Shown here: piece by piece, positions 18,603-29,145 of the stretch
Layout: each line of letters begins with the position of its first letter
How positions within the stretch are numbered: position 1 is the first letter of the stretch
Assembly (NCBI GenBank): GCA_026709985.1
Contig: JAPORY010000098.1
Location: forward strand, 1-64,000
Direction of reading: 5' to 3'
DNA from: Aestuariivita sp.
GTDB taxonomy: Bacteria > Pseudomonadota > Alphaproteobacteria > Rhodobacterales > Rhodobacteraceae
Length of the DNA stretch: 64,000 nt
Position numbers and translations under genes: made by a program
The notes under the pieces: generated by a model
What the model was told of the DNA's origin: nothing
The model's input: the letters and a program-made list of their open reading frames with translations, nothing else
Databases searched by the model: none

Positions 18603-19095
18603 TCACGCCACCGATTCCAAGATAAATCGCGCCCGCTCATGGCGCAGCATTTCGAATGGGGTCATCACCTTAATGCTCAGCCTGACACAAGCGTCGGGAA
18701 TTTTAACCTTGCGGGTCGTGTTTGCGGGCTTCTCATAGTTGACTGTTACAAATTCGTGTGCCAACGGATGCGAAACCAGCCAGTAGTCCGCTACCTGTAA
18801 GAAGTTGCTTATTGCCGCAGGGTCATAGTGTCTCTTGCCACCCATTTGCTGACCTGAGCCATGCTTTCCAGTGTTTCCGCATCTGGTTTGAGAAACAGAT
18901 ATTGACCAAATCCCTTAACCCACTCAGTCAAAGCATCGTCACCCGCCAAAATTTCATCCTCAGCCTTCTCAATACTGAACACTTTGCCCTATCTATTGCC
19001 CAAGATCAGCCCATCCCCAAAACGCGGGACAGAAGTATAGCCCATAATGAAGATTGTTTGCCGTTATAAAGACATTAGCGTCCAACAATATTTCA
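18603..19095 (-). pseudogene. Decayed DUF4411 (PIN-like) toxin gene
   Basis: The minus strand encodes, in pieces, EILLDANVFITANN (the first acidic site of the PIN-like fold), then in another frame FSIEKAEDEILAGDDALTEW, the ETLESMAQVSKWV region, and at 18845-18603 the C-terminal part with WLVSHPLAHEFVTV and KVKIPDACVRL. An in-frame stop and frame changes near 19010 and 18845 break it. DUF4411 proteins are commonly paired with an XRE/ImmA-type partner, which is exactly the upstream gene. The module is dead in this copy unless the sequence has errors. Confidence 0.75.
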
Positions 19096-20245
19096 TCCGT
19101 GCAATCCTAAACGCCAAGCTGCCTCATAAAATGTAGCGCTTTTCTTGATGCCCAACATCCTGAACGCGTCGGCAAACTGAGTTTGACCCTCCGGCGTACT
19201 GGCGACAAGCGCTCTTTCAAACCGCTTGCCCGTTCTCGCAGACAGCGAATTGTAGAAGTCACCGCCACCGTTCCCTCTTGGAGACAGCACCATCAAGTGT
19301 TCAAGCTCCGTATGATAAGTTGCCGAGAGTGTCTCTCGGTCAAACACCCCGAGATCAAACAAACGTCGAACAATGACTAGCGTACTGACTTTGAAAAGGC
19401 AGGCTAGGCGTTGCATCTCCTGACGCCGTTCATTCTTCGAAGCATGAACTGAGCGCAGTTGTTCGAGGGGCCACCAGCAATTCCGCCGCCACCGCGTTGC
19501 ACCAGATCTCGATTTGCTGCTTTGGCTGCGTGGCGGCCTCGACATCGGATACGCCGCTCTTGCCCAACCATAGATGGGCCAGTTCATGGGCTAAGGTGAA
19601 CATCTGTGCCGCTTTGAAGTCTTTGCCGTTGATGAAGATCAGTGGCGCAAGTGAATCTGCCAAAGCAAAGCCGCGAAATTCTTTCACATTGAGGCGGCGG
19701 CGGGTATTGCTGCCGACCACGCCGCTGACCATAACCAATATTCCAGCCTGTTCAAGCTTGGCGATGAAGATGCGCAGAGCGTCCAACCAATTCGACACCT
19801 GCGACCGCTGATCAACAGTGAAGCCAATAGTTTGGCAATCTCGGCCGCCACGATAGAGGTCTTGTCTGCTAGCGAAGCAGCGCGAACTGGTGGGGGAACT
19901 GCTTCAAGAGAATATAGGCATTGATAGTTACGGTACCACGCCTGACGCTGTTGACAGAGATAGATAGTATCCAAGAGATTCGCGCTCGGGCGGGACGATC
20001 GCGATTTCGAGATCGTCCGAAAATCATGAATTGGCAATGGTTCTTCGGGGGGGGGGGGGTCAGAAGACCGATGGCGGTATGGGTTGTGTTGGCAAAGGCT
20101 TCCAGTTGCTTCCGGGTGGGTGAGAGTTCGCCCCATAACCAGTCGTTCAGTGTCGGAAATCTCTTCGCAAGCGCATCAGCACGTATATCTCGCGTTCTAA
20201 TGCCCCGTGAAGTAGATCAGGATTGACCGTGACCCTTAAGCTCAT
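19093..20245 (-). pseudogene. Frameshifted XRE/ImmA-IrrE metallopeptidase-type antitoxin
   Basis: From an ATG at 20245, MSLRVTVNPDLL matches the usual start of the XRE-ImmA partner of DUF4411. Later parts appear in other frames: the [16 protein letters not shown] region, [11 protein letters not shown] just after the C13 tract, [13 protein letters not shown], the zinc-protease motif HELAH in MFTLAHELAHLW, and WCNAVAAELLV. The C-terminal part runs to 19093. Frame changes near 20180, at the homopolymer 20047-20059, near 19805 and near 19465 split it. The total span of about 1150 bases equals an intact family member, so only small indels have occurred. Confidence 0.75.
20047..20059. repeat. G13 homopolymer inside the ImmA-like gene
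   Basis: Thirteen consecutive G on the plus strand (C13 in the coding strand), encoding a Pro run before [11 protein letters not shown]. With 13 bases the upstream frame does not join the downstream frame; 11 or 14 would restore it locally. It may be a slippage-prone tract or an assembly error. Confidence 0.8.
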
Positions 20246-20762
20246 GTCGCCCTACTAAAACCGATGTCCAAGCCCGAGATTTCCAACTCACCAGAGATGA
20301 ATTTGCGGACGAGGAGGTCACAAGGCTCACAATCAATCTCATTCCTCGGGAATAGTTTTCTGCGCCAAACCGTCTGACCACAGTGCCGTCTATCGTCGCG
20401 AGCGCTGAGCGATTCTCGAACGTTCTAACGGCCCAAATCTGCCACATTCGGGAATCCTGAATGAGACTCAGCTCGTTAGTCGATTGAACTTCAATCTGTA
20501 CATTGATACCCAAGAGTTCTAAATTTGTTGGGGGCTCTCGTCACCTGCAGGACCTTCGGATGACAAGAAAATTAGCAACTGAGTTGCTATATATTGACCG
20601 CTAAACTCGGCGTTAACATGATTTTGAACAGTTGCGGCCTTTGCCTGAACGAGTCCGTTCACGAGCACAAGCTGCAAACATGGTCATTGACGAGATAGTT
20701 TGCAATGAAGCCATTGAGAACCAAATGGGTCAATTTGATCAGACGCGGGCTTTTTATTTGAG
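20246..20762. other. Intergenic, nothing recognised
   Basis: About 515 bases between the decayed antitoxin gene and the dehydratase gene. One minus-strand frame of 98 codons (20217-20513) shows no family features. No RNA or repeat recognised. Confidence 0.4.
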
Positions 20763-21698
20763 GTGACCAGCGTGCAGTGGCAATCGGACATCAATGCGGC
20801 ATCACAGAAAATTAAAGCATTTGTGCGAAAAACACCCGTCATCGCCGGCTGCGACCTTGGCATTGGAATACCGATTGACCTCAAGTTAGAACACCTGCAG
20901 CATACCGGCAGTTTCAAACCTCGTGGGGCTTTCTTCTCTCTGTTGACTGAGTCATCAAATGATCGCTCCGTGGTTGCAGCTTCTGGCGGCAATCATGGCG
21001 CGGCAGTCGCTTTTGCAGCCCAAGCGCTTGGCCACAACGCAACGATTTTCGTGCCCGAAATCGCCGGCGCGGCGAAGCTAAAGCTGATTCGCCAACAGGG
21101 CGCCGAATGCCATCTTGTGCCGGGAGCATATGCTGACGCTCTGCAGCAAGCGGAAGCCTTTGAAGAAAAACATTCGGCCCTGTCAATTCACGCCTACGAT
21201 GCGGAAACGACCGTTATTGGACAGGGTACTCTAGCGGCAGAATGGGATCAACAAGGCCTTGATGCCGATACGATTCTGATTGCCGTCGGCGGTGGAGGTT
21301 TGCTTGCCGGTGCGCTCGCCTGGTGGGGGCAAAAACGACGGATTGTTGCGGTCGAGCCCGTTCAATGTTCTTCACTCAATTCGGCACTCAAGGCAAATAA
21401 TCCCATTGACGTTGCAGTTTCTGGCATTGCAGCAAATGCTCTCGGTGCAAAGCGAATTGGACAGATTTGCTTTGAGTTAGTAAAAGACAATGATACTCAC
21501 TCGGTGCTGGTTACCGATGACGCTATTGCCTCAGCACAAGAACTCCTGTGGCAACAGTTGCGGCAATATGTGGAACCTGCTGGTGCCACCGCACTCGCAG
21601 CCCTGACAAGCGGTGCCTATCAACCAAGTATAAATGAGCGCGTTGCTGTGCTGATTTGCGGTGGAAACCCAAACAGAGATCTGTTCGCATCCGACTGA
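20763..21698 (+). CDS. Threonine/serine dehydratase-like PLP enzyme
   Basis: A 311-residue fold-type II PLP enzyme. The Schiff-base Lys is in GSFKPRGAF, the Asn-rich loop in ASGGNHGAAVA, and the phosphate-binding glycine loop in VGGGGLLAGA; CGGN near the end contacts the PLP ring. It lacks the C-terminal ACT-like regulatory domain of biosynthetic IlvA, so it is probably a catabolic threonine/serine dehydratase or a relative such as hydroxyaspartate dehydratase. It begins at GTG (a second GTG three codons in is possible) with GAGG just upstream. The dap genes follow on the same strand. Confidence 0.85.
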   Translation: MTSVQWQSDINAASQKIKAFVRKTPVIAGCDLGIGIPIDLKLEHLQHTGSFKPRGAFFSLLTESSNDRSVVAASGGNHGAAVAFAAQALGHNATIFVPEIAGAAKLKLIRQQGAECHLVPGAYADALQQAEAFEEKHSALSIHAYDAETTVIGQGTLAAEWDQQGLDADTILIAVGGGGLLAGALAWWGQKRRIVAVEPVQCSSLNSALKANNPIDVAVSGIAANALGAKRIGQICFELVKDNDTHSVLVTDDAIASAQELLWQQLRQYVEPAGATALAALTSGAYQPSINERVAVLICGGNPNRDLFASD

Positions 21699-21772
21699 TC
21701 GTTGCTCCGCCTTCGGACAAACAATATAGAGATAAAATAGAGAAATAAATACCGCCTATTAGAGGAACGCTG

Positions 21773-22600
21773 ATGTCAACTGAACAACTGCAGACAACCA
21801 TTGAAACCGCTTGGGATCAACGAGAAACAATCACGTCAAACACACACGGTGCTGTTCGCGAAGCAATTGAGGAAACACTTGAGGCTCTTGATAATGGCAG
21901 CCTGCGCGTCGCCGAAAAAAGCCAAGATGGCGACTGGGTTGTTAATCAATGGGCAAAAAAAGCGGTTTTGCTAGGATTTAGACTGCATGATATGGAGCTC
22001 CATTCAGGCGGCGCGCAAGCCAGTTCTTGGTGGGACAAGATCGATAGCAAGTTCCGAGGTTGGGATAAAAACCAATGGCAAGCCGCTGGATTTCGTGCAG
22101 TACCGAATTGCGTAGTTCGTAAGTCGGCGTTTATTGGTCGTGGTGTCGTGTTAATGCCATCTTTTGTAAATCTCGGAGCTTACATCGACGAAGGCACTAT
22201 GGTCGATACCTGGGCGACGGTTGGTTCCTGCGCCCAAATTGGCAAGGGAGTACATTTATCCGGCGGGGTGGGAATTGGGGGCGTTCTCGAACCCATGCAA
22301 GCGGGTCCAACCATTATTGAAGATAATTGTTTTATTGGCGCAAGATCTGAGGTGGTGGAAGGCGTGATTGTGCGCGAAGGATCGGTGCTCGGAATGGGGG
22401 TCTTTATCGGACAATCTACTAAAATTGTAGATCGCGAGACCGCAGAAGTGACCTACGGCGAAGTTCCCCCTTATTCCGTGGTCGTCGCCGGTTCATTACC
22501 ATCCAAAAACGAAATTCAGCTCTATTGCGCGGTGATCGTAAAACGCGTCGATGCCCGAACGCGAGCAAAGACCGCAATAAACAACTTACTTCGGGATTGA
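21773..22600 (+). CDS. dapD: Tetrahydrodipicolinate N-succinyltransferase
   Basis: Transfers succinyl from succinyl-CoA to tetrahydrodipicolinate in lysine/diaminopimelate synthesis. The 275-residue protein has an alpha-helical N-terminal domain and a left-handed beta-helix of hexapeptide repeats from about residue 110, including [23 protein letters not shown] and [16 protein letters not shown]. An ATG start with AGAGGA upstream. dapE lies 300 bases downstream on the same strand, so both steps of the succinylase branch are here. Confidence 0.96.
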   Translation: MSTEQLQTTIETAWDQRETITSNTHGAVREAIEETLEALDNGSLRVAEKSQDGDWVVNQWAKKAVLLGFRLHDMELHSGGAQASSWWDKIDSKFRGWDKNQWQAAGFRAVPNCVVRKSAFIGRGVVLMPSFVNLGAYIDEGTMVDTWATVGSCAQIGKGVHLSGGVGIGGVLEPMQAGPTIIEDNCFIGARSEVVEGVIVREGSVLGMGVFIGQSTKIVDRETAEVTYGEVPPYSVVVAGSLPSKNEIQLYCAVIVKRVDARTRAKTAINNLLRD

Positions 22601-22899
22601 GACGATGCTGTACGACTCAGACCATCAGTCTTTGATGAATTCGATAACGTCTTGACAGTTGCTACCGCACGACTTTGCTTCATAAGCAACGAAATCTCGA
22701 AGATCAAAAGTTGTGCAGCAGTCTGTGCCAAACAGATTGTTGTGACATGGGCAAAAGTTACTCCGACAACGCGACCAAAGTTTTCCCTCGATCAATCTTG
22801 GATAAGATATTTTTCAGCAGCGAAAAAGCTTTTGATAGAGTGCAATGATTCACCCGACGCCGTTCAACTACTCGCACATGTCTCGCGAAGGGAATTTCG

Positions 22900-24045
22900 G
22901 TGCTTACGACTGACCCTGTTCAACTAACCGCAAAGTTAGTTCGGTGCCCGTCGGTCACGCCGAATGATGCTGGCGCCCTAACCCTGCTTCAAGACTTTCT
23001 AACTGCGGCTCAATTTTCATGTCGTCGGGTTGAACGCGGCGGGATCATAAACTTGTTTGCAAGATGGGGCAAAAAAGGACATCCGAGCAGCTTTGGATTT
23101 AATGGTCACACGGATGTTGTGCCAGTCGGAGAGGAAACAGCTTGGACATATGAACCATTCTCCGCAAAGATCGTAAACGGTATTTTATACGGCCGCGGAG
23201 CCTCAGACATGAAGTCGGGTGTAGCGGCATTTGCATCAGCGGCCATCGACTTTGTAACGAACTCTCCGCCCGATGGAGCAATAATCCTTGCCATTACTGG
23301 CGATGAAGAAGGGGTTGCGGAAGACGGCACGCTGGCTCTGCTAGACTACATGGAGCAACACAATGAACGAATGACCGCTTGTTTGGTTGGAGAACCGACT
23401 TGTCCAGAAAATTTAGGTGACGCTCTGAAGATCGGACGACGCGGTTCGATATCGGCAAAATTCACCGCAATCGGAACACAAGGTCATTCCGCCTATCCGC
23501 ATCTAGCCCGCAATCCGATACCAGCCTTGGCACAATTGATCACAGAACTCAGCAACCATAAATTAGATGACGGCTCCGAGCATTTTGGTCCTTCGACTAT
23601 CGAAGCAACCACGATTGACACTGGAAACAAAGCGACAAATGTAATTCCTGCAAGATGCAGCGCTTCAGTAAATATTCGCTTTAATGATCAGCATTCCGCG
23701 AGTTGCCTAACCCGGTGGTTACAACAAAAGGCAGGCACAATCGCGCATAGCTTTAACATTGACGTAAACACGGAAGTGACAGTTTCCGGTGAGAGCTTCT
23801 TGACGCCGCCGGGTTGGCTGACCGAGCTAGTCGCAAACGCCGTTGCTGCTGAAGTCGGAATCAAACCAAAACTATCAACCTCAGGTGGTACATCGGATGC
23901 TCGCTTTATCAAAGCACATTGCCCCGTCGTTGAGTTTGGCCTTGTGGGAAAGACGATGCATCAGATTGATGAGTGCGTGAGCGTAAGTCAGATCCAACAA
24001 CTCAAATCTATCTACGAGCGTATCTTGCAAATGTACTTTGGCTGA
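22900..24045 (+). CDS. dapE: Succinyl-diaminopimelate desuccinylase
   Basis: A di-zinc M20-family amidohydrolase that removes succinate from N-succinyl-LL-diaminopimelate. The 381-residue protein has the metal motifs GHTDVVPVG (His and neighbouring Asp), [15 protein letters not shown] (catalytic Glu pair) and the C-terminal [14 protein letters not shown]. The dimerisation domain lies between about residues 180 and 290. It starts at GTG. The 300-base space from dapD holds no recognisable gene. Confidence 0.95.
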   Translation: MLTTDPVQLTAKLVRCPSVTPNDAGALTLLQDFLTAAQFSCRRVERGGIINLFARWGKKGHPSSFGFNGHTDVVPVGEETAWTYEPFSAKIVNGILYGRGASDMKSGVAAFASAAIDFVTNSPPDGAIILAITGDEEGVAEDGTLALLDYMEQHNERMTACLVGEPTCPENLGDALKIGRRGSISAKFTAIGTQGHSAYPHLARNPIPALAQLITELSNHKLDDGSEHFGPSTIEATTIDTGNKATNVIPARCSASVNIRFNDQHSASCLTRWLQQKAGTIAHSFNIDVNTEVTVSGESFLTPPGWLTELVANAVAAEVGIKPKLSTSGGTSDARFIKAHCPVVEFGLVGKTMHQIDECVSVSQIQQLKSIYERILQMYFG

Positions 24046-24280
24046 ACGTTGCGTTAAGCAGTAGCGTACCTCCAAACACGTCGGGAATGCTCACAATCAT
24101 CAGTTCGAAAGCAAATTCTAACCGTCTGAGCGACGATCTCACATTCCAATTACCGGCTAAAGAGTTTGACCATGTCGCTGCATTTCGCAACTCATCCAGA
24201 TCTGGTCAGAGCCAAAGTTTGCGATATCATCGTGACCAAGACACGGGAAGCGCAAATTCCCATGAACCGTAGTTCAAGAG

Positions 24281-24988
24281 GTGTCGCTCGTGGGTAACGT
24301 TCTGACATCGAAGCATCGCCAAAAAGCCTTACAGCGTGTTTTTCAAAATAGACAGCGAAGCCTCGTTATTATGGTCAAGGAACCGCGTTCAGGTCGTGTC
24401 AAAACGCGCCTCGGTCGTGATATTGGGATGGTTGCAGCTGCATGGTGGTACCGGCACCAAGTGGGTCGTCTTATTCGAAATCTGAGAGATTCGAGATGGC
24501 GTATTGTATTGGCGATATCTCCCGATCAAGCCGCCATGAATGTCCAAATTTGGCCGCGTGATCTAATCCGAATTCCTCAGGGAAACGGAAATTTAGGCGA
24601 CCGCCTGAAGCGCTTGCTGCGGTCAATGCCACAAATGCCGGTCTGCATAATCGGTTCTGATATCCCTGCCATCAGTCGCGACAGTATTTGGTCTGCCTTC
24701 CGCGCCCTCGGCGCGGCAGACGCTGTCATCGGGCCCTCAACTGATGGTGGATTTTGGCTGATCGGTCTCAACAAAAATCGTCCAGTCGCAAATCATATCT
24801 TTCGCGGTGTACGATGGAGTACCGAATATGCGCTTGAAGACACGATGACTATACTTTCAGGTCTGAGCATAGCGCAAACTGCTCGACTAACGGATATTGA
24901 TAAAGCAAGTGACCTTGATTCAATGCTTGATCCGCAATCGAATAAATTTTACGCGCCACCCGACTTTGATGAATCCTCACTTTACTAG
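24281..24988 (+). CDS. DUF2064/TIGR04282-type glycosyltransferase-like protein
   Basis: A 235-residue protein of the GT-A-like DUF2064 family. It has the nucleotide-binding N-terminal MVKEPRSGRVKTRL, the central IGSDIPAIS and the acidic GPSTDGGFWLIGL motif typical of the family. Some members act in arsenosugar or glycan metabolism, but the substrate here cannot be told. It starts at GTG; an in-frame ATG (MVKEPRSG) about 30 codons later would give a more usual N terminus. Confidence 0.75.
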   Translation: MSLVGNVLTSKHRQKALQRVFQNRQRSLVIMVKEPRSGRVKTRLGRDIGMVAAAWWYRHQVGRLIRNLRDSRWRIVLAISPDQAAMNVQIWPRDLIRIPQGNGNLGDRLKRLLRSMPQMPVCIIGSDIPAISRDSIWSAFRALGAADAVIGPSTDGGFWLIGLNKNRPVANHIFRGVRWSTEYALEDTMTILSGLSIAQTARLTDIDKASDLDSMLDPQSNKFYAPPDFDESSLY

Positions 24989-25478
24989 ATCAACTGCTAT
25001 CAATGCGCATCTAATGTCGCACTTCATCAAGCTTACCGCTATGGCATACGCACCAGCATTTTTGTCGGCGACATTTCTCGAATCATGACGCTGTGAAACG
25101 CAATACATATGACGTACGCCGCACGTCAGCAGCCGCAACAGGAAAGACGCCGGTAGGGCTGGTGTTCCAATCCCCGACCGAAATCAAGGTCATCACCAAA
25201 AGTAGATAGGCGTGGCTTGCGACGACGACAGACTTACGTGCTAGGAAGCAAATTGCCTGAATTTCGAGTAAACCTTGATGGAAGAATACCCTGACAAAGA
25301 GGAGTTAGCCCAAAAATCGCTAACGTCTTGCCAATGGAAACCATATCGCTTATGTTACCAAATAACACCGAAAGGTGAGGACACTGTTGTCCACCTGAAA
25401 AGCGGTCTAATGAGAGATGTCTCGGATAGGAGACTCACGGATCGCTTCCATATTTGATGTTAACGAAAGGAAATAAAT
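24989..25478. other. Upstream region of aapJ
   Basis: About 490 bases. A 60-codon open frame at 25275-25457 lacks family features and I do not call it. The aapJ promoter should be here, with AAAGGA just before its start. Confidence 0.4.
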
Positions 25479-26495
25479 ATGCTTAAACGCTACCTAATGG
25501 CAGCGGTTACCGGGCTAGGAATGATCGCTAGTACCGTGACCGCAGCAACCTTAGATGATGTGCAAGCGCGCGGGAAATTAAATTGCGGCGTGAACACCGG
25601 TCTTGTGGGCTTCGCGGCTCCTGATGCTAACGGTGAATGGGCTGGGTTTGACGTCGCGGTATGCCGAGCCGTCGCTGCGGCCGTGCTGAACGATGCTTCC
25701 GCTGTCGAGTTCCTGCCGCAAACAGGCAAGACTCGCTTTACCGCGCTTGCATCCGGCGAAGTTGATATGCTGTCTCGTAATACCACTTGGACTTTCTCAC
25801 GAGACGTCGACCTAAAATTCGAATTTACTGGCGTCAACTACTATGATGGTCAGGGATTCATGGTAAACCGTGATCTGGGTGTCTCCTCAGCAGGAGATCT
25901 GGATGGCGCAACAGTCTGCATCCAGACAGGTACAACCACGGAACTTAACCTCGCTGACTTTTTTCGCTCGAACAACATAAGCTACGAACCTGTCCCCATT
26001 GAGACAAACGCCGAGGCCCGTCAGCAGTACCTCGCCGGTTCGTGCGATGTCTACACAACAGACGCATCTGGCTTGGCCGCCACACGTGCGACGTTCGAAA
26101 ATCCAGATGACCACGTGCTTTTGCCCGAAATCATTTCCAAAGAGCCTCTCGGTCCGCTCGTTCGCCATGGTGACAATCAGTGGGGCGATATTGTCCGCTG
26201 GACATTGAATGCGCTAATTTCGGCGGAAGAACTCGGCGTTACCTCTGCCAACATTGCAGAACTGTCTGCGGGCACAAACAATCCAGAAATCAATCGCCTG
26301 CTTGGCAGCGAGGGCAACTTAGGTGAAATGCTAGGATTGGATGCCGATTGGGCAAAACGCGCAATCAGCGTTGCTGGAAACTACGGTGAAATCTTTGATG
26401 CATACATTGGTGAATCAACGCCCATTGGACTGTCTCGAGGACTAAATGCGCAGTGGACAGACGGTGGTCTGCTCTACGCCCCGCCTTTCCGGTAA
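25479..26495 (+). CDS. aapJ: General L-amino acid ABC transporter, binding protein AapJ
   Basis: A 338-residue periplasmic protein that captures polar L-amino acids for the AapQMP importer. It has a signal peptide (residues 1-22), the opening LDDVQARGKLNCGVNTGLVG, the ligand-site segment AFDVAVCRAVAAAV-like (GFDVAVCRAVAAAV) and WTFSRDVDLKFEF. The length and order J-Q-M-P match rhizobial and roseobacter aap operons. A hairpin terminator directly downstream should make AapJ more abundant than the membrane parts. Confidence 0.94.
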   Translation: MLKRYLMAAVTGLGMIASTVTAATLDDVQARGKLNCGVNTGLVGFAAPDANGEWAGFDVAVCRAVAAAVLNDASAVEFLPQTGKTRFTALASGEVDMLSRNTTWTFSRDVDLKFEFTGVNYYDGQGFMVNRDLGVSSAGDLDGATVCIQTGTTTELNLADFFRSNNISYEPVPIETNAEARQQYLAGSCDVYTTDASGLAATRATFENPDDHVLLPEIISKEPLGPLVRHGDNQWGDIVRWTLNALISAEELGVTSANIAELSAGTNNPEINRLLGSEGNLGEMLGLDADWAKRAISVAGNYGEIFDAYIGESTPIGLSRGLNAQWTDGGLLYAPPFR

Positions 26496-26508
26496 CAATA
26501 GTTATGTG

Positions 26509-26547
26509 TCTGGGCGCGGAAATCACGCTGCGCCCAGATCATTTTTT
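26509..26547 (+). terminator. Intrinsic terminator between aapJ and aapQ
   Basis: A perfect 9-bp stem, TCTGGGCGC (26509-26517) with GCGCCCAGA (26530-26538), a 12-base loop and a T6 run at 26542-26547. Its position after the binding-protein gene suggests partial termination that lowers permease expression. Confidence 0.85.
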
Positions 26548-26627
26548 GTATCCGAAATTAATTGCGGATGGTATTGTATGATTCCGGTAATGGCTTTGAT
26601 ATATAAGGTGCCCAAGAGCAATCCAAG

Positions 26628-27842
26628 ATGGTAACCGAAACTACTCCTCAGTCACAGTCGTTCAAGCTGTCAATGCTATTGAATGATACACGGTACCGCT
26701 CTTATACTTTTCAATTCTTTTCACTTCTCATCCTGATCGTCTTAATTGCCTATCTGGGAAGTAATCTTATCCGTAATCTCGCCGAGGCGGGACTCAACAT
26801 CTCCTATTCATTTCTCGGTGAGCCCGCTGGGTACGACATCAATCAGCGTCTGATTGAGTATACCAGCCAATCAACTCATATGCGGGCGACTATTGTTGGT
26901 GTGTTGAACACCCTGCTTGTCGCGTTTTTGGCTTGCTTTACTGCGACGATCCTCGGGATTCTTGGCGGCGTACTGCGGCTCTCAGAAAATTGGCTCGTCT
27001 CCAAATTGATGGCAGTTTATGTTGAGGCCTTTCGCAATGTGCCGGTGTTAATCTGGATTATCATCGTCTTCACGATAATGACCGCTGTACTTCCCGCGCC
27101 GAGAGAGTTTCGCGGCGACGAACCGTCGGCATCACTGGTGCTTGATGCCGTTGCATTTACGAATCGCGGGGTCTATGTGCCAAGCCCCGAATTTCAACCG
27201 CAGGCGATATACGTTTTTTTCGTATTGCTGGCATCGATTCTGGCGATTTTCTGGTACCGCAACTATGCGAAAAACAGGCTCTATGCGACTGGCACATTAT
27301 TGCCAACATTTTGGCCCTCTTTCGCGATTTTGGTTTTGCCGACCGTGATGGCTTTCTATCTTTTGGGAAAACCCATTAGCTTGGATTATCCCGTTCTCAA
27401 GGGTTTTAACTTTAGCGGTGGCTGGACGATACGCGGCTCTTTGATTGCTCTATGGTTAGCATTGGCGATATACACAGCTGCGTTTATCGCCGAGAATGTC
27501 CGAGCGGGCATCTTGGCAATCTCCAAGGGCCAAACCGAGGCTGCGGCTTCTCTTGGACTGCGTCCCAATCGCATCATGAGCCTCGTAATATTACCACAAG
27601 CCCTGCGGGTAATCATTCCCCCCTTGATTTCTCAATATCTCAATATCACCAAGAATAGTTCGTTGGCGATCGCGGTGGGTTATATGGACGTTACTGGTAC
27701 GCTCGGTGGGATCACCTTAAATCAGACCGGTAGGGCAATAGAAGCCATCTTGCTGTTGATGTTATTTTATCTGCTGATTTCGTTATCGATTTCCGCCCTG
27801 ATGAATATCTACAACAAAAGTATTAGTCTTAAGGAACGCTAA
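26628..27842 (+). CDS. aapQ: General L-amino acid ABC transporter permease AapQ
   Basis: A 404-residue inner-membrane protein. It has an N-terminal helix (about 27-48), a long periplasmic or loop insert, and the HisM-type permease core with the EAA loop near ASLGLRPNRIMSLVILPQALR. The N-terminal segment DTRYRSYTFQFFSLL is typical of this family. It lies between the terminator and aapM and ends one base before aapM begins. Confidence 0.93.
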   Translation: MVTETTPQSQSFKLSMLLNDTRYRSYTFQFFSLLILIVLIAYLGSNLIRNLAEAGLNISYSFLGEPAGYDINQRLIEYTSQSTHMRATIVGVLNTLLVAFLACFTATILGILGGVLRLSENWLVSKLMAVYVEAFRNVPVLIWIIIVFTIMTAVLPAPREFRGDEPSASLVLDAVAFTNRGVYVPSPEFQPQAIYVFFVLLASILAIFWYRNYAKNRLYATGTLLPTFWPSFAILVLPTVMAFYLLGKPISLDYPVLKGFNFSGGWTIRGSLIALWLALAIYTAAFIAENVRAGILAISKGQTEAAASLGLRPNRIMSLVILPQALRVIIPPLISQYLNITKNSSLAIAVGYMDVTGTLGGITLNQTGRAIEAILLLMLFYLLISLSISALMNIYNKSISLKER

Positions 27843-29135
27843 ATGCCTTCAAAATCATCAGGTGTTGCGTTCGTCCGTGAAACGCAATTACCAGAGCTTC
27901 CGCCGCCAACCTTTGAAACGGGTCCCATTAAGTGGATGCGGCAGAATCTGTTCAAAGGGGTTACGAGCACATTTTTAACGGTGGCGTCGGTATATGCAAT
28001 TTATCTTGCACTATCGATGGTTCTGCCCTGGGTCCTCAATGGCATATGGAATGCGAATAGCATCAGAGAATGCCGTGTGATTCTTGACGGCGCGGCCGGC
28101 GGTTGTTTCTCAGTTCTGACCGAGAGATGGAATCAACTACTGTTCGGGGTGACCTACCCCGCAGACCAATACTGGCGACCGGCCCTTGCCTTTGTTTTGA
28201 TGTTTCCCGCGTTAGCACCCGTCCTCTTCTCACACCTACCGCGGAAACTTCTGATTTCGACGGTGCTATATCCGTTTGCCGCCTTTTGGCTAATTTGGGG
28301 TGGCACAATAATCGCACCGCTCATTGCGCTGGCAGGATTTATTGCCGCCTATCTCGTATATCGACGCTTGGTGAGTGCCAGCTTTGCAGCTGGATCGCTT
28401 GGCGGATTATGTACTGCCGTGATTGTCTGGTGGCTGGGCGGCTACATTACCGAAGCCGCCGCCTCTGTCATCGCCCTCGAGCCAGTTCCCTCCCGCAATA
28501 TGGGCGGATTTATGTTAAACATGATTCTCGGGGTGGTTTGCGTCTCACTATCATTCCCGCTTGGAATCGTTCTCGCCCTCGGTCGTCAAAGTTCAATGCC
28601 CATCATCAAATGGATCTGCGTGATGTTCATTGAGTTTATCCGTGGCGTTCCGCTGATAACGCTACTGTTTGTTGCGAATGTTGTGCTCGCGTACTTTCTC
28701 CCTCCGGGCAGCAACTTTGACCTCATATTAAGGGTAATTATCATGATTACCTTGTTTGCCTCGGCCTATATCGCGGAGGTCATTCGTGGCGGTTTGGCCG
28801 CTTTGCCGAGGGGCCAGTACGAAGCCGCAGACAGCGTGGGATTGGATTACTCGCAAGCGATGCGTCTGATTATCTTACCACAAGCCCTCAAGATTTCGAT
28901 CCCTGGAATTGTGAACATCGCCGTTTCGTTATTTAAGGACACGACCTTGGTTTCTGTTATTTCGATGTTCGATCTTGTGGGAATGATCAGGGGTCCCATT
29001 TTGGCATCGACCGATTGGAACGGCGTTTATTGGGAACTATGGTTGTTCGCTTCGCTATTATTCTTCACCGTCTGCTACGGCATTTCGCAGTATTCGCAGT
29101 GGCTAGAGCGTCAGCTTGCAACGGATCATCGTTAG
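27843..29135 (+). CDS. aapM: General L-amino acid ABC transporter permease AapM
   Basis: A 430-residue membrane protein pairing with AapQ. It has multiple helices, the C-terminal permease core with EAA loop [20 protein letters not shown], and the family start with an N-terminal cytoplasmic stretch and long extra hydrophobic region before the core. Its ATG directly follows the aapQ stop, and its end is 10 bases before the aapP start. Confidence 0.93.
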   Translation: MPSKSSGVAFVRETQLPELPPPTFETGPIKWMRQNLFKGVTSTFLTVASVYAIYLALSMVLPWVLNGIWNANSIRECRVILDGAAGGCFSVLTERWNQLLFGVTYPADQYWRPALAFVLMFPALAPVLFSHLPRKLLISTVLYPFAAFWLIWGGTIIAPLIALAGFIAAYLVYRRLVSASFAAGSLGGLCTAVIVWWLGGYITEAAASVIALEPVPSRNMGGFMLNMILGVVCVSLSFPLGIVLALGRQSSMPIIKWICVMFIEFIRGVPLITLLFVANVVLAYFLPPGSNFDLILRVIIMITLFASAYIAEVIRGGLAALPRGQYEAADSVGLDYSQAMRLIILPQALKISIPGIVNIAVSLFKDTTLVSVISMFDLVGMIRGPILASTDWNGVYWELWLFASLLFFTVCYGISQYSQWLERQLATDHR

Positions 29136-29145
29136 GAGGGCCGTT

